From Ascaphus truei (Eukaryota; Chordata; Amphibia; Anura; Ascaphidae), in contig CM071569.1 in the NCBI GenBank assembly GCA_036426205.1, positions 5,892,876-5,956,875 of the forward strand: a DNA stretch of 64,000 bases. The letters are read 5' to 3'. A program made the position numbers and the translations under genes. Every line of letters starts with the position of its first letter. Positions within the stretch are counted from its first letter, which is position 1. Below the pieces are notes generated by a model that was given only the letters and a program-made list of their open reading frames with translations, did not search any database and was not told where the DNA came from. Positions 1 through 11,144 of the stretch are shown piece after piece.

Positions 1-168
1 TCTGCTTAATACGCTGCTCTATAAGTGTGCTTCTTTGTTTCTCTGCCGTTAATCTACGCATGCCTATAGTGTGGTGGCCTGTGCTCTCTGCCTTATACGC
101 TGCTCATAATTACTTGTGTGGTCCTGTGTTTATCTGCCTGTAATACGCTGCTCATAAAGTGTGTAGTC
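1..168. repeat. 42-bp minisatellite, irregular copy at window start
   Basis: About four degenerate units carry the core ACGCTGCTCTATAAGTGTG and end near 168. The same unit forms the cleaner array at 8,769-9,133. Units here differ mainly by small insertions and deletions. The array probably continues to the left of the window. Confidence 0.75.
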
Positions 169-690
169 CAGCAATCCCTCCCCACCATTCTAGTGCAGAG
201 GTGAGCCCCCATGACCCAGGGGGCAACCGCCCCCCCTCCCCCCCCATTCACTCTGCCTTCGCTACGATCTCTGGGTCACCGCCCGGTCGTGACCCCTGAG
301 GGGGGGGAGGGGCTCACGGCCAGGGAGGCCTTTTCAAAAAGAGGCAGTCTCCCGGGAGCTGACTTCTGCCATTCTGCTCTCCGGTCCTTCAGTGAATCGG
401 CACGTCCCTCCCCGTGTTTCCCCCCTCTCTTTCAGGTTAATTAATGCGTAAGGCGCCCTACCCCGACATGGGGGCTCAATCCTGGACACTCCTGCCCCCC
501 CCTCCTGTATAGCCGCGTTTCTTGATCGGTAGCGGGGAGGCGGGATGCAGGGAGGAGAGGGAGCCCGTAGTGTAGCGGAGGCCCTTCCCACTCCTCCGCC
601 ATCTGGCAACCAGCGGCTCAGCATTGGAGCTGGGTTGAGGGCGCGGACTTTAAGCCCCACGGCGGCACGAGGGCCGATCTATTTTTAAAT
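169..690. other. GC-rich non-coding stretch
   Basis: This stretch is rich in G and C with homopolymer C and G runs. Short open frames exist on both strands but resemble no family, overlap one another, and follow from the base composition. I see no promoter, splice pattern or RNA gene. Confidence 0.5.
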
Positions 691-693
691 TGT

Positions 694-1040
694 ATTGGTG
701 GATCACCCTCTGCCCCCACGTGGCTCCCCCTCACTCACAGCACCCTGTGCGCTGCCCGCTCGTCGGGCGGTGAGCGGGGGCCCTCCGTGGACGGGGCGGA
801 TCCTCTTGCGTGTACGCGGGCATTTTTATATTAATTGTTTGTGCGCTGTGATCCACCCTGCCGACGTGGCTCCCCCTCACCTCAGCCTCTGTGGCTGGCC
901 CCCCGGCGGCGCGGGGGAGGGGGGATCCCTGTGCCGGCGGCCAATGTATATTGTTTGTCATGGGTGCGTCACCCCCTGCCACGTGGCTCCTGCATCACTA
1001 TCAGCAGCCTCTGTGGCTTGGCCCGCTCTGGCGGGCGGGA
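694..1040. repeat. Three degenerate copies of a ~130-150 bp tandem unit
   Basis: The phrase CACGTGGCTCC or ACGTGGCTCCCCCTCAC recurs near 716, 865 and 980, each time after a GATCACC or GATCCACC-like lead. Each is followed by a GC-rich block and then a TTTATATTAATTGTTTGTG or TGTATATTGTTTGTC-like AT block. The units diverge strongly. Confidence 0.55.
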
Positions 1041-1640
1041 AGTGAGGGGGTCAACACGCGCTGGGGAGACAGGGGGTTTGGCGGAGGAGAGGCACACCAG
1101 ACCCCCCCCCCCCCACGTTCTTACTGGGGGTCTTCCCCCCCCCCCCCCCCAGTGGCCTGCTCCGTCCACGGAACTAAGTTAACTCCTATGACCCCCGCCC
1201 CCTCCAGTCCTTTAGTATGTTGGTTTGTGGTGTACATCCTGGGTGTATATACAGGGGTTTGTATATGGTAGTGATTGTGTCATGGTGTATCTTTCAGCGG
1301 AGGGGAGGGGAAGGGGTAGCATTCCCGCATCCTCAGCGGTTCTCCGTCTCTCATCTCCCTGCTGCCACTTTCACACTGTCCCTCCCTCGCCTCGCTCAAT
1401 TCCCATTTCATTCTCTTCAGGCGAGCGCGCGCAGGGAGGATTAAGCACAGGGCTGAACATAGGGACACCCCATGACAGTGACCCGCCTTGGGGGGGATCG
1501 CATTAACACCACAGGGTTCTTGTGGGCAGGCCGTCGTAGGCATGCCCCCGGTCACACGTTATTGGCCCAGTTTACCAATACCCGCTGTTTCTTTCATCAA
1601 CATTGAAATAAAGTTATTCACTGCTCATAATCGCCAGCGG
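1041..1640. other. GC-rich spacer with a polyadenylation-like signal
   Basis: The stretch has poly-C runs (1,108-1,150) and then ordinary sequence. AATAAA occurs near 1,608 in the context GAAATAAAGTTATTCACTGC, which resembles the end of a retrotransposon UTR. It could be the 3' end of another YR-type element, but no coding remnant supports this. Confidence 0.3.
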
Positions 1641-2740
1641 GGGTGGTCTGCCAAAACACCACATTCAGTCGTGATAACGATAGCGCGTCTGTGGGGCATA
1701 GAGGGTATAGCGCCTGCAGGGTGGATTATAATGCCCTGTAGTTCGGTGTATATGGGCATATGCGCTGCACTTCAGAGTACATTGAATGCAATTATGGATT
1801 TACATGGTGTACTCATATTGTATGTCCTTCCTTAGTGGTCATACCGTCGTGTTGTGATCATAATGTTATGTCCGACGGGGTAGATTGGTGATCAATATGT
1901 AGTCGGCCCGGGGCATAGTCTGCTTGGAATTGGTAGTTAATAGTAGTGTAAGTACTAGCATCACTGCGATTCCGGCTACGGGGACTATTTTGGATTAGTA
2001 GGGTTGTATAGGTAACTTCTGCTCATCTTCGAGGTTTACATGTGCTGTATTGGTTTACAGGGCTATATGGTATATCACTGCCATCTCATGTTACGTGCTG
2101 TAGTTGAGGGTTATATGGGGTCATCCATCCTCTGCATTCGATGTTATACAGTGAATGGAAGGGTGTTTAGGGTATTTTAGGGGTAAATCGAGACAGGTTA
2201 CACGGTATATAGGTATATATACAGTACCCCTGCATCGGTGGTGTGGTTGACGTGCGGTAATCTGGAGATATATGTGTATATATAGGCATTCGCGGGGTTA
2301 CCGGTGCGGCTGTATAGAGGGGTACTGGACCCTGCATTCAACGTCTATTCGCGCTGTATTTGAAACATATATGTTTTATAGACGTTGCAAGTCGGCGGAG
2401 TATTATCTGGCTGGTTTCGCAAAGGATACTGTATATACTGCAATTTCCCCCCACAGGTTACGTGGCTGGTTCCGAATATCAGGATTTACTATAGGACATC
2501 GCGCGGTTACCTGGGCTGGTTTGGTGGGAGCCCAATGGGCCGTATATCTCGCCTGGCGTGGTTGGGACGGGCTCGTTTTTGTGATGCTATGGTGTGCGTG
2601 TACCCTGGCCTTTTGGAGGTCATGAACTGGCTGCTTGTGGTCCCAGCGTTACTTACCCTTCTACATCCAAGATTATGCTGGGTTATACACGTGTAAGGCT
2701 AATATACTGCATTCAGGGTATAACTCATGCTAGGGTTAAT
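1641..2740. other. Unassigned stretch with short recurring phrases
   Basis: No gene is recognisable. Phrases such as GGTTACNTGGCTGGTT and TATATGGTATAT recur at irregular spacing, so this may be a very degraded tandem array. No family could be assigned. Confidence 0.35.
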
Positions 2741-3510
2741 CTCACTTTCCTGTTCACGCACTGCCCTGGTATGGTATGGGTAATCCCCTGTCCCCGTTCA
2801 CACACATGGCCCCTACTATTTGTCAACGTTGTAATCACCCACTGTCCTGTTAAGCACATGCCTCTACTATTTATGGGCAACCCCACTTCGTTCAGCGACC
2901 ATGGCCGCTGCTATTGTATGGCACCCCACTTCCTGTTCAGCACATGGCCCTGCATTGGATTGGGAACGCCACCTTCCTGTCAGCACACATGCCCTGCTAT
3001 TGGCTGGGGCAATGCCCCACTTCCTGTTCGCACATGGGCTCCTGCTATTGTATGGGCAACCCCCACCTTCCTGTTCGCTACATGGCCCTGTTTGTATGGT
3101 ACCCCACTTCCACAGTTCCGGCACATGGCCGCATGGCCCTTCTATTGTAGGGTTAACCCACTTCCCCGTTCCGACTGCAGGTGACGCCGTGGTAAATGGG
3201 ATGGGTATCCCACTGCCTGTTCATGCAACCTGGCCCGGTATCGGAGGGGTAACGCCCACTTTCCTTTTCCACGTCATGGGCCCTGGTATCGAGGGCGTAC
3301 CCCCTTCCCTGTTTCCACCGCATGTGCGCCTTGGTGTATCCGGAGGGTAACTCCCACTCCTCCTTCCGCGGGAATTGTCGACGCATGCGGTCCTGAACAG
3401 TGGTGGTCCAACCCCACTTCTCCCGTTCATCGCGCATTCCGAGGGCATTGGTTGTGCAGGGTAATCCCACTTTCCTATCTCAGCGCCATGGCCCGTTAGC
3501 GGCATCAAGG
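2741..3510. repeat. ~42-46 bp minisatellite, highly indel-rich
   Basis: Repeats of a unit built on CCCACTTCCTGTTC, then CACATGGCCCTG, then CTATTGTATGGGCAA run through this interval. There are some 15-18 units. Almost every unit carries small insertions or deletions, which creates overlapping false reading frames on both strands. Confidence 0.75.
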
Positions 3511-3639
3511 TCGACCACGGTCACCCGGCATGCGAGTGACGTGGGAAGGGGTACCCTCATTATAAAGTAATGCAGGGCCCTCCCCCCTCCGGCCGCTGAG
3601 CGCCATGTAAGCGCGGCGTGGGTGTATATGGCAACGTCC

Positions 3640-5165
3640 TAGCGCGTTATATGCCGCACTGTGTATGGCAATACGGGCCATGTGAGGTTTGCCCGCTTGT
3701 GCGTTTTTCGTGTCACTACATAACGCTGCGCTCTGTCTATCGCGGGCACCTTATAGATGCGCGTGTTGTCATTGGGACACGGGCGTAGGAAGCTGTGCCG
3801 TGCGTATAGGTAAATGCGCCGTTGCGTATAGGCACAAGCGTAGAATGGCCGCTAGGCATATATGGGCAACGGGTAAATCGCGTGCGTATGTGGGCACACG
3901 TAAAATGCATGCGTGTGTAAATGGGCACACATGCGTTGCGTGGTATGGCACGTCGTAAACGCGCGTGCAATATGTGGCAAAGTAATGCCGTTGTGGTATA
4001 ATGGGCCACACGTAAATGCGCGTGTGTGCATTGGGCACAGGCGTACAATGGACGCAGCAGTGATGTGTAATATTTGGCACAAGTAAAGAAGTCGCTGTGA
4101 TCGATATATGGGCAACAACGATAATTGCGCGCTTGTGAGTAATGGGCCACACGTAATCGCGAGTGCGTATTAGGGGCACACTAAATGCGCACTGGGTATA
4201 TGGTGCACAAGTAATCTGCGCAGTATATGGGCACACGTAAGACGCGCGCTGTGTCATAATGGGCAGCACGTAGATGCGGCGCCAGGGGGGTGTAATGGGG
4301 CACACGTCAGATGCGCGCGGTGTGTATGGGCACAGCGTAGCATCGCGGGGCCGTGTGTGTATATTGGGCAACGTAGATGCGCCTGTTTTGTAATGGGCCA
4401 CGTAAATCGCGCGTGTAATATAGTGGGCACACGTAAAGGGCGCGCTGTGCAAGCGTATAAATGAGCACACTGTAGATGCGCGCGGTTGTGTATGTGGCCA
4501 CACGTAATTCGCGCAGGTGATTTCAGTTATTGGCACTACTGATTTTAATTCCCAATGCTAAACGCGGGTCAGTTTCATGATCAGAGGCACCTAAATATCC
4601 CCTAGATGCCTGTCCCCCTCCCACGATGCCCTTAGCCGTGTGCGTCTCCTCAGTTCCACTCTGCACGTCTCCAAGGGCGTAGATGCCCGGCACAGCGTAA
4701 ATGCGTCCTCGTAGGTATAACGCTGCTAGTGCGTTGGCTGGTGTGTGGGCGCGTAAGAGTGCGGGGCGTTATAAGTTGGGTGGCACACACGACGATTTGT
4801 TTGTGTGTGTGGGCACACGTAGATGCTCGCGGGGTGTGTTGGTCACACGTAGATGGCGCAGGGGGTTGTGTGTATGAGAATGCGCAACAAAACGATAAAA
4901 GTCACCGCAAAGCGGCGATGTAGTATGCGCAGCACTAGGTGTAACATGGCTGCACACAGGAACGACCCTGAGACAGTGCGCGCAGTGGGATCACATTTGG
5001 CGCATGGATATGGTGGTACAAAGAAATGCGGCGTCGTGTGATGTATGGGCACACGTAAAGGCGCGCCCGTTGTGTATATGGGCCACACTAATCGCGCGCG
5101 TGTGTATATGGGCAACAACCTAAATGTGCGCTGTGTGGTAATAGGGCACAATAAAATATAAGCGC
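3640..5165. repeat. ~30-bp minisatellite based on GGGCACACGTAAATGCGCG
   Basis: The unit is close to TATATGGGCACACGTAAATG plus GCGCGTGTGT and repeats with heavy indel variation. Non-repeat or very degraded islands lie at about 4,515-4,690 and 4,870-5,035. Long minus-strand open frames rich in His, Thr, Cys and Ile here are products of the repeat and not genes. Confidence 0.75.
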
Positions 5166-6250
5166 CATGCGCAGACAAAGGAAACGGAGGGACAACAACC
5201 GCAATAGCTTGGTGCAATAAGTGCCCGTCAAGCAGGCGCGCGACCCAAAATCTGTGCCAGGGGGCATGTTCAACACGGAGGTTTCAAAGTATGCGCGCCA
5301 TTGCCGGCAGGAAAGGAACGGAAGGGACACACCCTCAATGGCAGGCATAAGGCCGCAAGCATGCGGCGACGCCAATCCATCGTTGCCAAGGTGCAAATGT
5401 CAAAATGGAGGCGGCGTCCGGCAAAACAGGGTCGCTCAACTCAGCAGCAGGCGGCTGAGCGCAGGCACCGATACCACACAGGGTGGAAGATAGGGAGGGC
5501 TCTGGACAGCAGCAACCGGTCACAAGGGAGACTCGAACAGCATAGACCGGGGGAGCGGCACCATCTGGGGGTTGCCCGAATAGGTTGGGCCGGCAAAACG
5601 CCACCCCGGGTTCAACCCCCTCAGTCCTGGGCTGAAAAAGCGGCCAAGAAAGGTAAGCGGCCAGCGAAAACTAACTAAGGGTAGCCAGCGGAGTCCCCCG
5701 CGCAAGAGACTAGCGGTTTGCGCTCCCCCTCAAGTGATGGTACGAAAATCCCCCCCGGTGTGCTGGTGCGCAGCTTCATGGAGGCAGCATCGTGGGATAT
5801 AAGGCAGGCCCTATCCCCGCTAGTGGGGCGCCCTTGACGCAGGGTTAAGGGCGTCGGCAATTGCGGGAAGTCACATTGGGATGACGACACACGCGGCGGG
5901 CAAGTCACTAACAACAGTAGTGACACCAGCGATAAGCGCAGCGCCAGTTTTCTAGCAACGCTAATCGCGTCAGCACGGCGATAGCTCCCGGCTATAGCGA
6001 CAGTCGTAGCGCCGGCATTGGGGCGGCGCCAGCCGGAAGCAACGCCTATTTACCGCAGCGGCAATGGCCGCGGTCCCCCCCCAAGCGGTTAACAACACAC
6101 CTCTAGGGCCGGCGGCACCGGGCAAGCGTAAATCACCAGCTCCAACGCTTCCCTTCCCTCAAGTCGGCAATCACCTCCGCTTTCAGAGGAGCTAGCCAGG
6201 ATAAGAGAGCCCGATGCGGCATAGAAGGTCTCTTACATCCAGACCCTAGC
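5166..6250 (+). other. Probable 5' (gag-side) part of the YR retrotransposon
   Basis: This GC-rich sequence lies just upstream of the reverse-transcriptase remnants and has the same strand bias. Short plus-strand frames are rich in Arg, Lys, Gln and Pro, for example near 5,301-5,678, as expected for a gag-like protein. No diagnostic motif is visible, so the assignment rests on position alone. Confidence 0.35.
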
Positions 6251-8400
6251 TCAGTGGGCTTGCACTTGCTGAAAGAGGTGAAGGACAAGATACGGGCCGG
6301 GGAATACTCGTATATTAATCTCTGCTACCAGGCTACGGGAGGCGTTGGCTGCGTCCTCAAAGACTGGGGAAGCGAAGGAGGGTTTAGAAAAGAGTTGGTT
6401 TCTCCACACTTTTTCGCAATGGGTTCAAAGAGCATTTGTTATCCTGGCTGGAGTAATTGGGAAAGGATCCCCAGGCATGCGCCTCGCTCTTTACTTTATG
6501 GAACGGGTTGGGTGGGACATATGACCAGCGCTTTGGGGCAATCAACGAAGGCGCAGGGCGTAAGTTTGGAGCGAGGGCAGCGACAACCAATCATCTGCCA
6601 ATTGCACCGTGGCTAGCAGGTATCCCAATGGGAACAGCCCAGCTACTCCTAGCTGGGTTTAAGGAAGGGTTTAGGATTCCATTTGAATATCAAGAAGGAT
6701 CAAATTTAGTCCGGGACACACGTTGACGTCCGGCTCCTCTGGAAAGCTGGTCCCCCTAAGCAGGCCTTCTCCGCGAATTCATATCCCTCAAGAAACCATC
6801 ATTGAGGCACTTCCAGGCGCTGCTAGCCACTTAGTATTCGCAGCGCGCGTAATGCCGGCAGGAAGGGTGTTCGGCAGGCCCGCCTCTCCGCAGCAAACGT
6901 TCGGGGCGAGACGACCCCATCCACTCACCAGCCGAAATCCGAAAGACTTGCGGTGTGGCTGCGTGTTGTTAAAGGTATAAACGCAAAACCTTGTGGCAGC
7001 CCCCCCCCTGGCCGGCCAACAGCACAGAATTACAGTTTGTTTACAGACGCTTCAGGTCGTCGGTTTCGGGGGCCTACTTTTAATGGGCCATGTGTCGGCG
7101 GAGCAGTGGCCTCCCCACTGGCGGGAGAAGCCACTCATTAGGAACTTGGCGTTCTTGAATTATTTTCCCTTTGCTCGTCGCAGTGCGCCTGCGGGGTCAC
7201 TTATTCGCGAATAAGCAAGTAAATTTTGGACAACACATGGGGTAATGTGGAAGCCGTAACAATTTCGGCTCACGCTCCCCGCCGTGGCTGTCCGTTCTGC
7301 CATTTCGTACTGGCATGCTTGCAATTGAACATTGCGTTCAGGCTTTGGCATGTCCCGGGGGTGGCGATAACATTGCGGATACCTTATCCCGGTTATAGAT
7401 GGCGCTGTTTCAGAGACTGGCCCCCCGAGCGGACCCCAATCGCCATTCCATGCCCTGCAACCTGTGGGGAGCGGGCGACGACCCTTAAGGGGCAAGGTGT
7501 TTTAGTGCAAATGACAGCAGAAGGCCAGTGACGCAGCGATATTAGAGGGTTTAATGCAGCCACAGACAGAATGTGCCTGTCAGGGTCCGAGGCGAAACTT
7601 TTCGGCTGACGTTTTGCTTTGGCCTTCGCAGCACTGCGACCTGGAGCTGGCTTGCACGTCCGCGCAAAAGGCGATGGAGGGATGCAGTTTGAGTGACTGG
7701 CTACCAGGGACCATTTTTTTTTTTGCCCAGTGAGCACGCGCAGGGAATACTTGGCATGCAGGCCAGACGGTCAGGGCCCCCTGCTCCTTTCAGGCAGACG
7801 GGTACCGTTATCTAATTCCAGTACTGGCGGGTTTTTTCCGCATGTGCCAAACACCAGGGTCTCGACGACGGCAAACATACGGGAACGCATTCATTACCGG
7901 ATTGAGGCGGCAACCGAGCACCACGCTTCGGTCCTGTNNNNNNNNNNNNNNNNNNNNNNNNNNNNNNNNNNNNNNNNNNNNNNNNNNNNNNNNNNNNNNN
8001 NNNNNNNNNNNNNNNNNNNNNNNNNNNNNNNNNNNNNNNNNNNNNNNNNNNNNNNNNNNNNNNNNNNNNNNNNNNNNNNNNNNNNNNNNNNNNNNNNNNN
8101 NNNNNNNNNNNNNNNNNNNGAGTGGGCAGGATAGTTTGGAGGGGTGCGAGGGCACCTGGCGCCATCGACTGAGCGAGGGTCAAAATATTGAACAAGATGG
8201 CGGGAAAGTTCGTGACGCAGTGTGGGGGATAGCAGATCACCCATCCCGAGTCCGACTACAAGTCAATCGGCCTGTTCCGGCCGACGGCACACACTTATCT
8301 GAGATAGGGGCGGACTTGTTCAACAATGATTTGCAGGAGGGGTTGGAGAAGGTCCTAGCGGTGTTGGCGGCACGGTCTAATTTAAGGAGGTTTAAATAGA
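6250..8400 (+). pseudogene. DIRS/Ngaro-type tyrosine-recombinase retrotransposon, coding remnants (RT, RNase H, YR, SGNH)
   Basis: Such elements copy RNA into DNA with RT/RNase H and integrate with a tyrosine recombinase. In order I see four blocks. An RT N-terminal region has LLLAGFKEGFRIPFEY (about 6,640-6,695). An RT end/connection region has SHLVFAARVMPAGRVFGR (about 6,820-6,880). An RNase H block starts at SLFTDASG (about 7,040) and continues with AEQWPPHWREKPLIRNLAF and LACLQLNIAF up to about 7,480. A recombinase C-terminus with a THS-type catalytic block lies near 7,885-7,915. After the gap, an SGNH-hydrolase-like C-terminus has DGTHLSEIGADLFNNDLQEG (about 8,284-8,343). The central RT core, including the catalytic Asp pair, is missing between about 6,780 and 6,810. 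The frame shifts repeatedly by single bases, so nothing is translatable as it stands. A trailing SGNH domain is known from Ngaro-like elements. DIRS versus Ngaro cannot be settled here. Confidence 0.85.
7938..8119. other. Assembly gap (182 N)
   Basis: This run of N lies between the recombinase catalytic block and the SGNH-like tail of the YR element. Its true size is unknown, and the missing sequence should include the end of the recombinase and the start of the SGNH domain. Apparent open frames that cross it are meaningless. Confidence 1.
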
Positions 8401-8660
8401 GCCGTGAGTGGCGGCAGTTCGGGGGTAAGTGCTTGTCCTTGCCAGATGGGCTCGGGGCGGGCGTCGCCCTGGGGGTAGGAGCGAATGGGCGGGGTCAAGC
8501 GAACGTGACACCCGGGAACCCACTCGCGACAACGGCCGGCTCTTTAGGGGTCGGCCGGGTACGGGGGCAGCAGGCCAAGGCCTGGCTGACCCTCTGACCC
8601 CACTCTGGCTTGGACTAGCGCTTACTCCAGTATTATGATTGTTAATAAACAAAGCCGCTG
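8401..8660 (+). other. 3' UTR of the YR retrotransposon with poly(A) signal
   Basis: This GC-rich tail follows the SGNH-like remnant. AATAAA lies at about 8,644-8,649, after which the composition changes abruptly. Its position and the signal fit the 3' end of the element transcript. The terminal split repeats expected of YR elements were not identified. Confidence 0.5.
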
Positions 8661-8768
8661 CCTTTTATACCTCCAAATCTGAGTCTGTCATTACTTGTCT
8701 GTTTATATGTGGGTACCTGTTCCAAGTGGGAGGGGGAGGGGGTCCCTCGCAGCCTCCCTGGTCATGTT

Positions 8769-9133
8769 TTCTCTGCCTTAACACGCTGCTCTATAAGTGT
8801 GTGGCCAGCGTTCTCTGCCTTAATACGCTGCTCTATAAGTGTGTTGCCTGTGTTCTTTGCCTTAATACGCTGCTCTATAAGTGTGTTGCCTGTGTTCTCT
8901 GCCTTAATACGCTGCTCTATAAGTGTGTGGCCTGTGTTCTGCCTTAATACGCTGCTCTATAAGTGTGTGGCCTGTGTTCTCTGCCTTAATACGCTGCTCT
9001 ATAAGTGTGTGGCCAGCGTTCTCTGCCTTAATACGCTGCTCTTTATGTGTGTGGCCTGTGTTCTGCCTTACTACGCTGCTCTATAAGTGTTTTGCTTGTG
9101 TTCTCTGCCTTAATACGCTGCTCTATAAGTGTG
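8769..9133. repeat. 42-bp minisatellite, nine units
   Basis: Nine regular units share the core TTAATACGCTGCTCTATAAG followed by TGTGTGGCCTGTGTTCTCTG. Two units lack three bases, which shifts the reading frame. It is the same family as 1-168, but the units here are far cleaner. Confidence 0.92.
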
Positions 9134-9675
9134 ATCTGCACATTCTGTTCTAGGCGAGGAATTAATTCCTGCCGGCCTGGTTTTTAGTAAGCTTTAAACT
9201 GTGCTGTAACCTCGGGGAAACAAGTGTGTGTTTTCTCTTTCTTTATGGTACTATAAATGTGTGCTTGGTACACAGTATCTGCCAACTATAGATTGGTCAC
9301 TGTGATTGTGTGCTGGGGTTCGTTATCAGGTGATAACCTCCAGTAGCGGCTTTCACTAGGAAATGGAAGGTTTCCCTTTCTTTCATCCTCGTGGTCATTA
9401 TGCAGATATTTCTAATGCTTGGAAGCACCAACGAACTTCCCAGTGACATCATTGCAACGACCCGGCTTTCCAAGCCCTTGCATGTTCCGTTGATGATGGG
9501 ATAGCAGTGAAAGATGTCTTGGATCGGGTGAGCTCATGCAGTAGATTGGCATGGTGATAGGCTGATACAACCAGATACGTTTCCAGGGTGTCGTCTATAC
9601 TGGGACTTGGGAAAAAATCTCGATGTCTATGGAGCAGAAGAACAATGTTGACGGAAGTTTGCCATCAATCTAGAG
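9134..9675. other. Unassigned non-coding sequence
   Basis: I see no repeat, gene or regulatory signal that I can support in this stretch. Confidence 0.4.
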
Positions 9676-9874
9676 CAAGGGTTGGCAACTCCAGTCCTCA
9701 AGGGCCACCAACAGGTCAGGTTTTCCGGATATCCCTGCTTCAGCATAGGTGTCTCAATCAGTGGCTCAGTCTTTAACTGAGCCACTAAATTGAGCCACCT
9801 GTGCTGAAGCAGGGTAGCCTGAAAACCGACTTGTACCAACAGGTGGCCCTTGAGGACTGGCACTGCCCATCCCG
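9676..9874. mobile_element. Palindromic hAT-type MITE (family with CAACTCCAGTCCTCAAGGGCC arms), copy 1
   Basis: The left end GGTTGGCAACTCCAGTCCTC mirrors the right end (TTGAGGACTGGCACTGCCCA), and the arms carry CTGCTTCAGCA, GGTGGCTCA and the matching reverse complements. Flanking octamers ATCTAGAG and ATCTTAAG match at 6 of 8 positions, consistent with an aged 8-bp target duplication. The element is non-coding and depends on a transposase elsewhere. Confidence 0.85.
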
Positions 9875-10920
9875 ATCTTAAGCCATGTTGTAATTTTAGC
9901 TGCGGTGGACAATTGTTCCCACCCCTCAGGCTTCTTGACCTTTTGTTTACCCTGTAACACAACAATGAAAATGCCACACTAAAACAGGAGTGTTTATATC
10001 ATGGAAGCACAAATCACTAGTATGATGCTCTGAAAATAGATGCTACTTTGTGACTTCTTCTTAAAAACTGCTGCAGTGAGAATTTACAGATTGTAGTATA
10101 TTTGCTTGAAGATACATACATACATGCTCTCCCTGAAGTAGCAGCCAGTCCCTATTTACTTTTGAATTATTTGTCAGTGCAGAAATTCAGGCGTAATTGA
10201 ATATCTTTGAGACAGTGCTGGATGGGTCCCTGGCTGCTAGAGGAATAACTGGATGTACAGACACACTGACAGATAGGTGACTGAACGGGTTGAACGCAAT
10301 CTCAATTTACAGTGGCAAGGAAAGAATTGTGTACGAGTGTCAGGGAAAAATCTCTGACAGAGGAGCACAATTGACCACTGACACCTGAGCTTTCAATCTT
10401 ACCCTGTAAAGTAAATGGAAGAAATGTGAAATTGACAGTCGAAATGTCCAAATCAGCTACGTATCTGCCAAGTGAATAAAGTGGTTTTGGTCAGGCGTGT
10501 GGCATGGTACGTTGCATCAAAGCAAGGTGCACTATGATCAGCTGTCTTGGGAAATGTGTATATGGAAAGTTTGTCATGCATCCTCACTGTGTGGTTTGTT
10601 CAGATGAGCATACTGTTTGCAGCTAAATGACCACATGTGAGCTGATCTACGCAATAGCAGATGCCACTGGATCTGTGCTCCTGTAATTCATGTCTATTAT
10701 ACCCTACCCATGAAAACCTCTATCTCTACTTGCTGGTGTCTTACACATTGGGGGTTATTCAATAAACTGAATAATAATAATAGTGCCGATCAGGACACCA
10801 TCACACAGAAACTACTATTGACTTCACAGAAACTCCAATTGGGGATTTTAAAAGTGTTTCATGTCCCTGCTCCCTGTAATCAATGCAATATATAAGTAAT
10901 ATATGCAATATATAAGTAAT
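9875..10920. other. Unassigned non-coding sequence
   Basis: Ordinary AT-moderate sequence with no recognised element, apart from an AT-rich run with duplicated AATATATAAGTAAT near 10,888-10,920. Confidence 0.4.
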
Positions 10921-10921
10921 A

Positions 10922-11144
10922 CAGCTCAACTCTGTTATAACGCTGTGCTTGGGGTCCAAAGAATCCCATCGCGCGGATCGCGATAGAAATAATGTGCAAT
11001 TGTATGCATTGTACAATAAAGTATTTAAGATACCAATAATCGTGTTGTAAAGTATTCCTAAATATGAAGATTGGGAGCCACGCTTGCATCGCGTTATAAG
11101 TGGATTCGCGTTTTAACAGATCGCGTTGTAATGGGGTTGACCTG
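10922..11144. mobile_element. TA-target MITE (Tc1/mariner-like), 223 bp
   Basis: The ends are inverted: CAGCTCAACTCTGTTATAAC on the left, against a right end whose reverse complement is CAGGTCAACCCCATTACAAC. Each end is flanked by TA. Internal GCG-rich phrases also pair. The TA target and CAG terminus fit the Tc1/mariner superfamily. No coding capacity is present. Confidence 0.8.

Noticed and set aside
3737..4536. Minus-strand frames of 137 and 255 codons
   Set aside because: They are translations of the ~30-bp array; the repetitive His/Thr/Cys pattern mirrors the unit.
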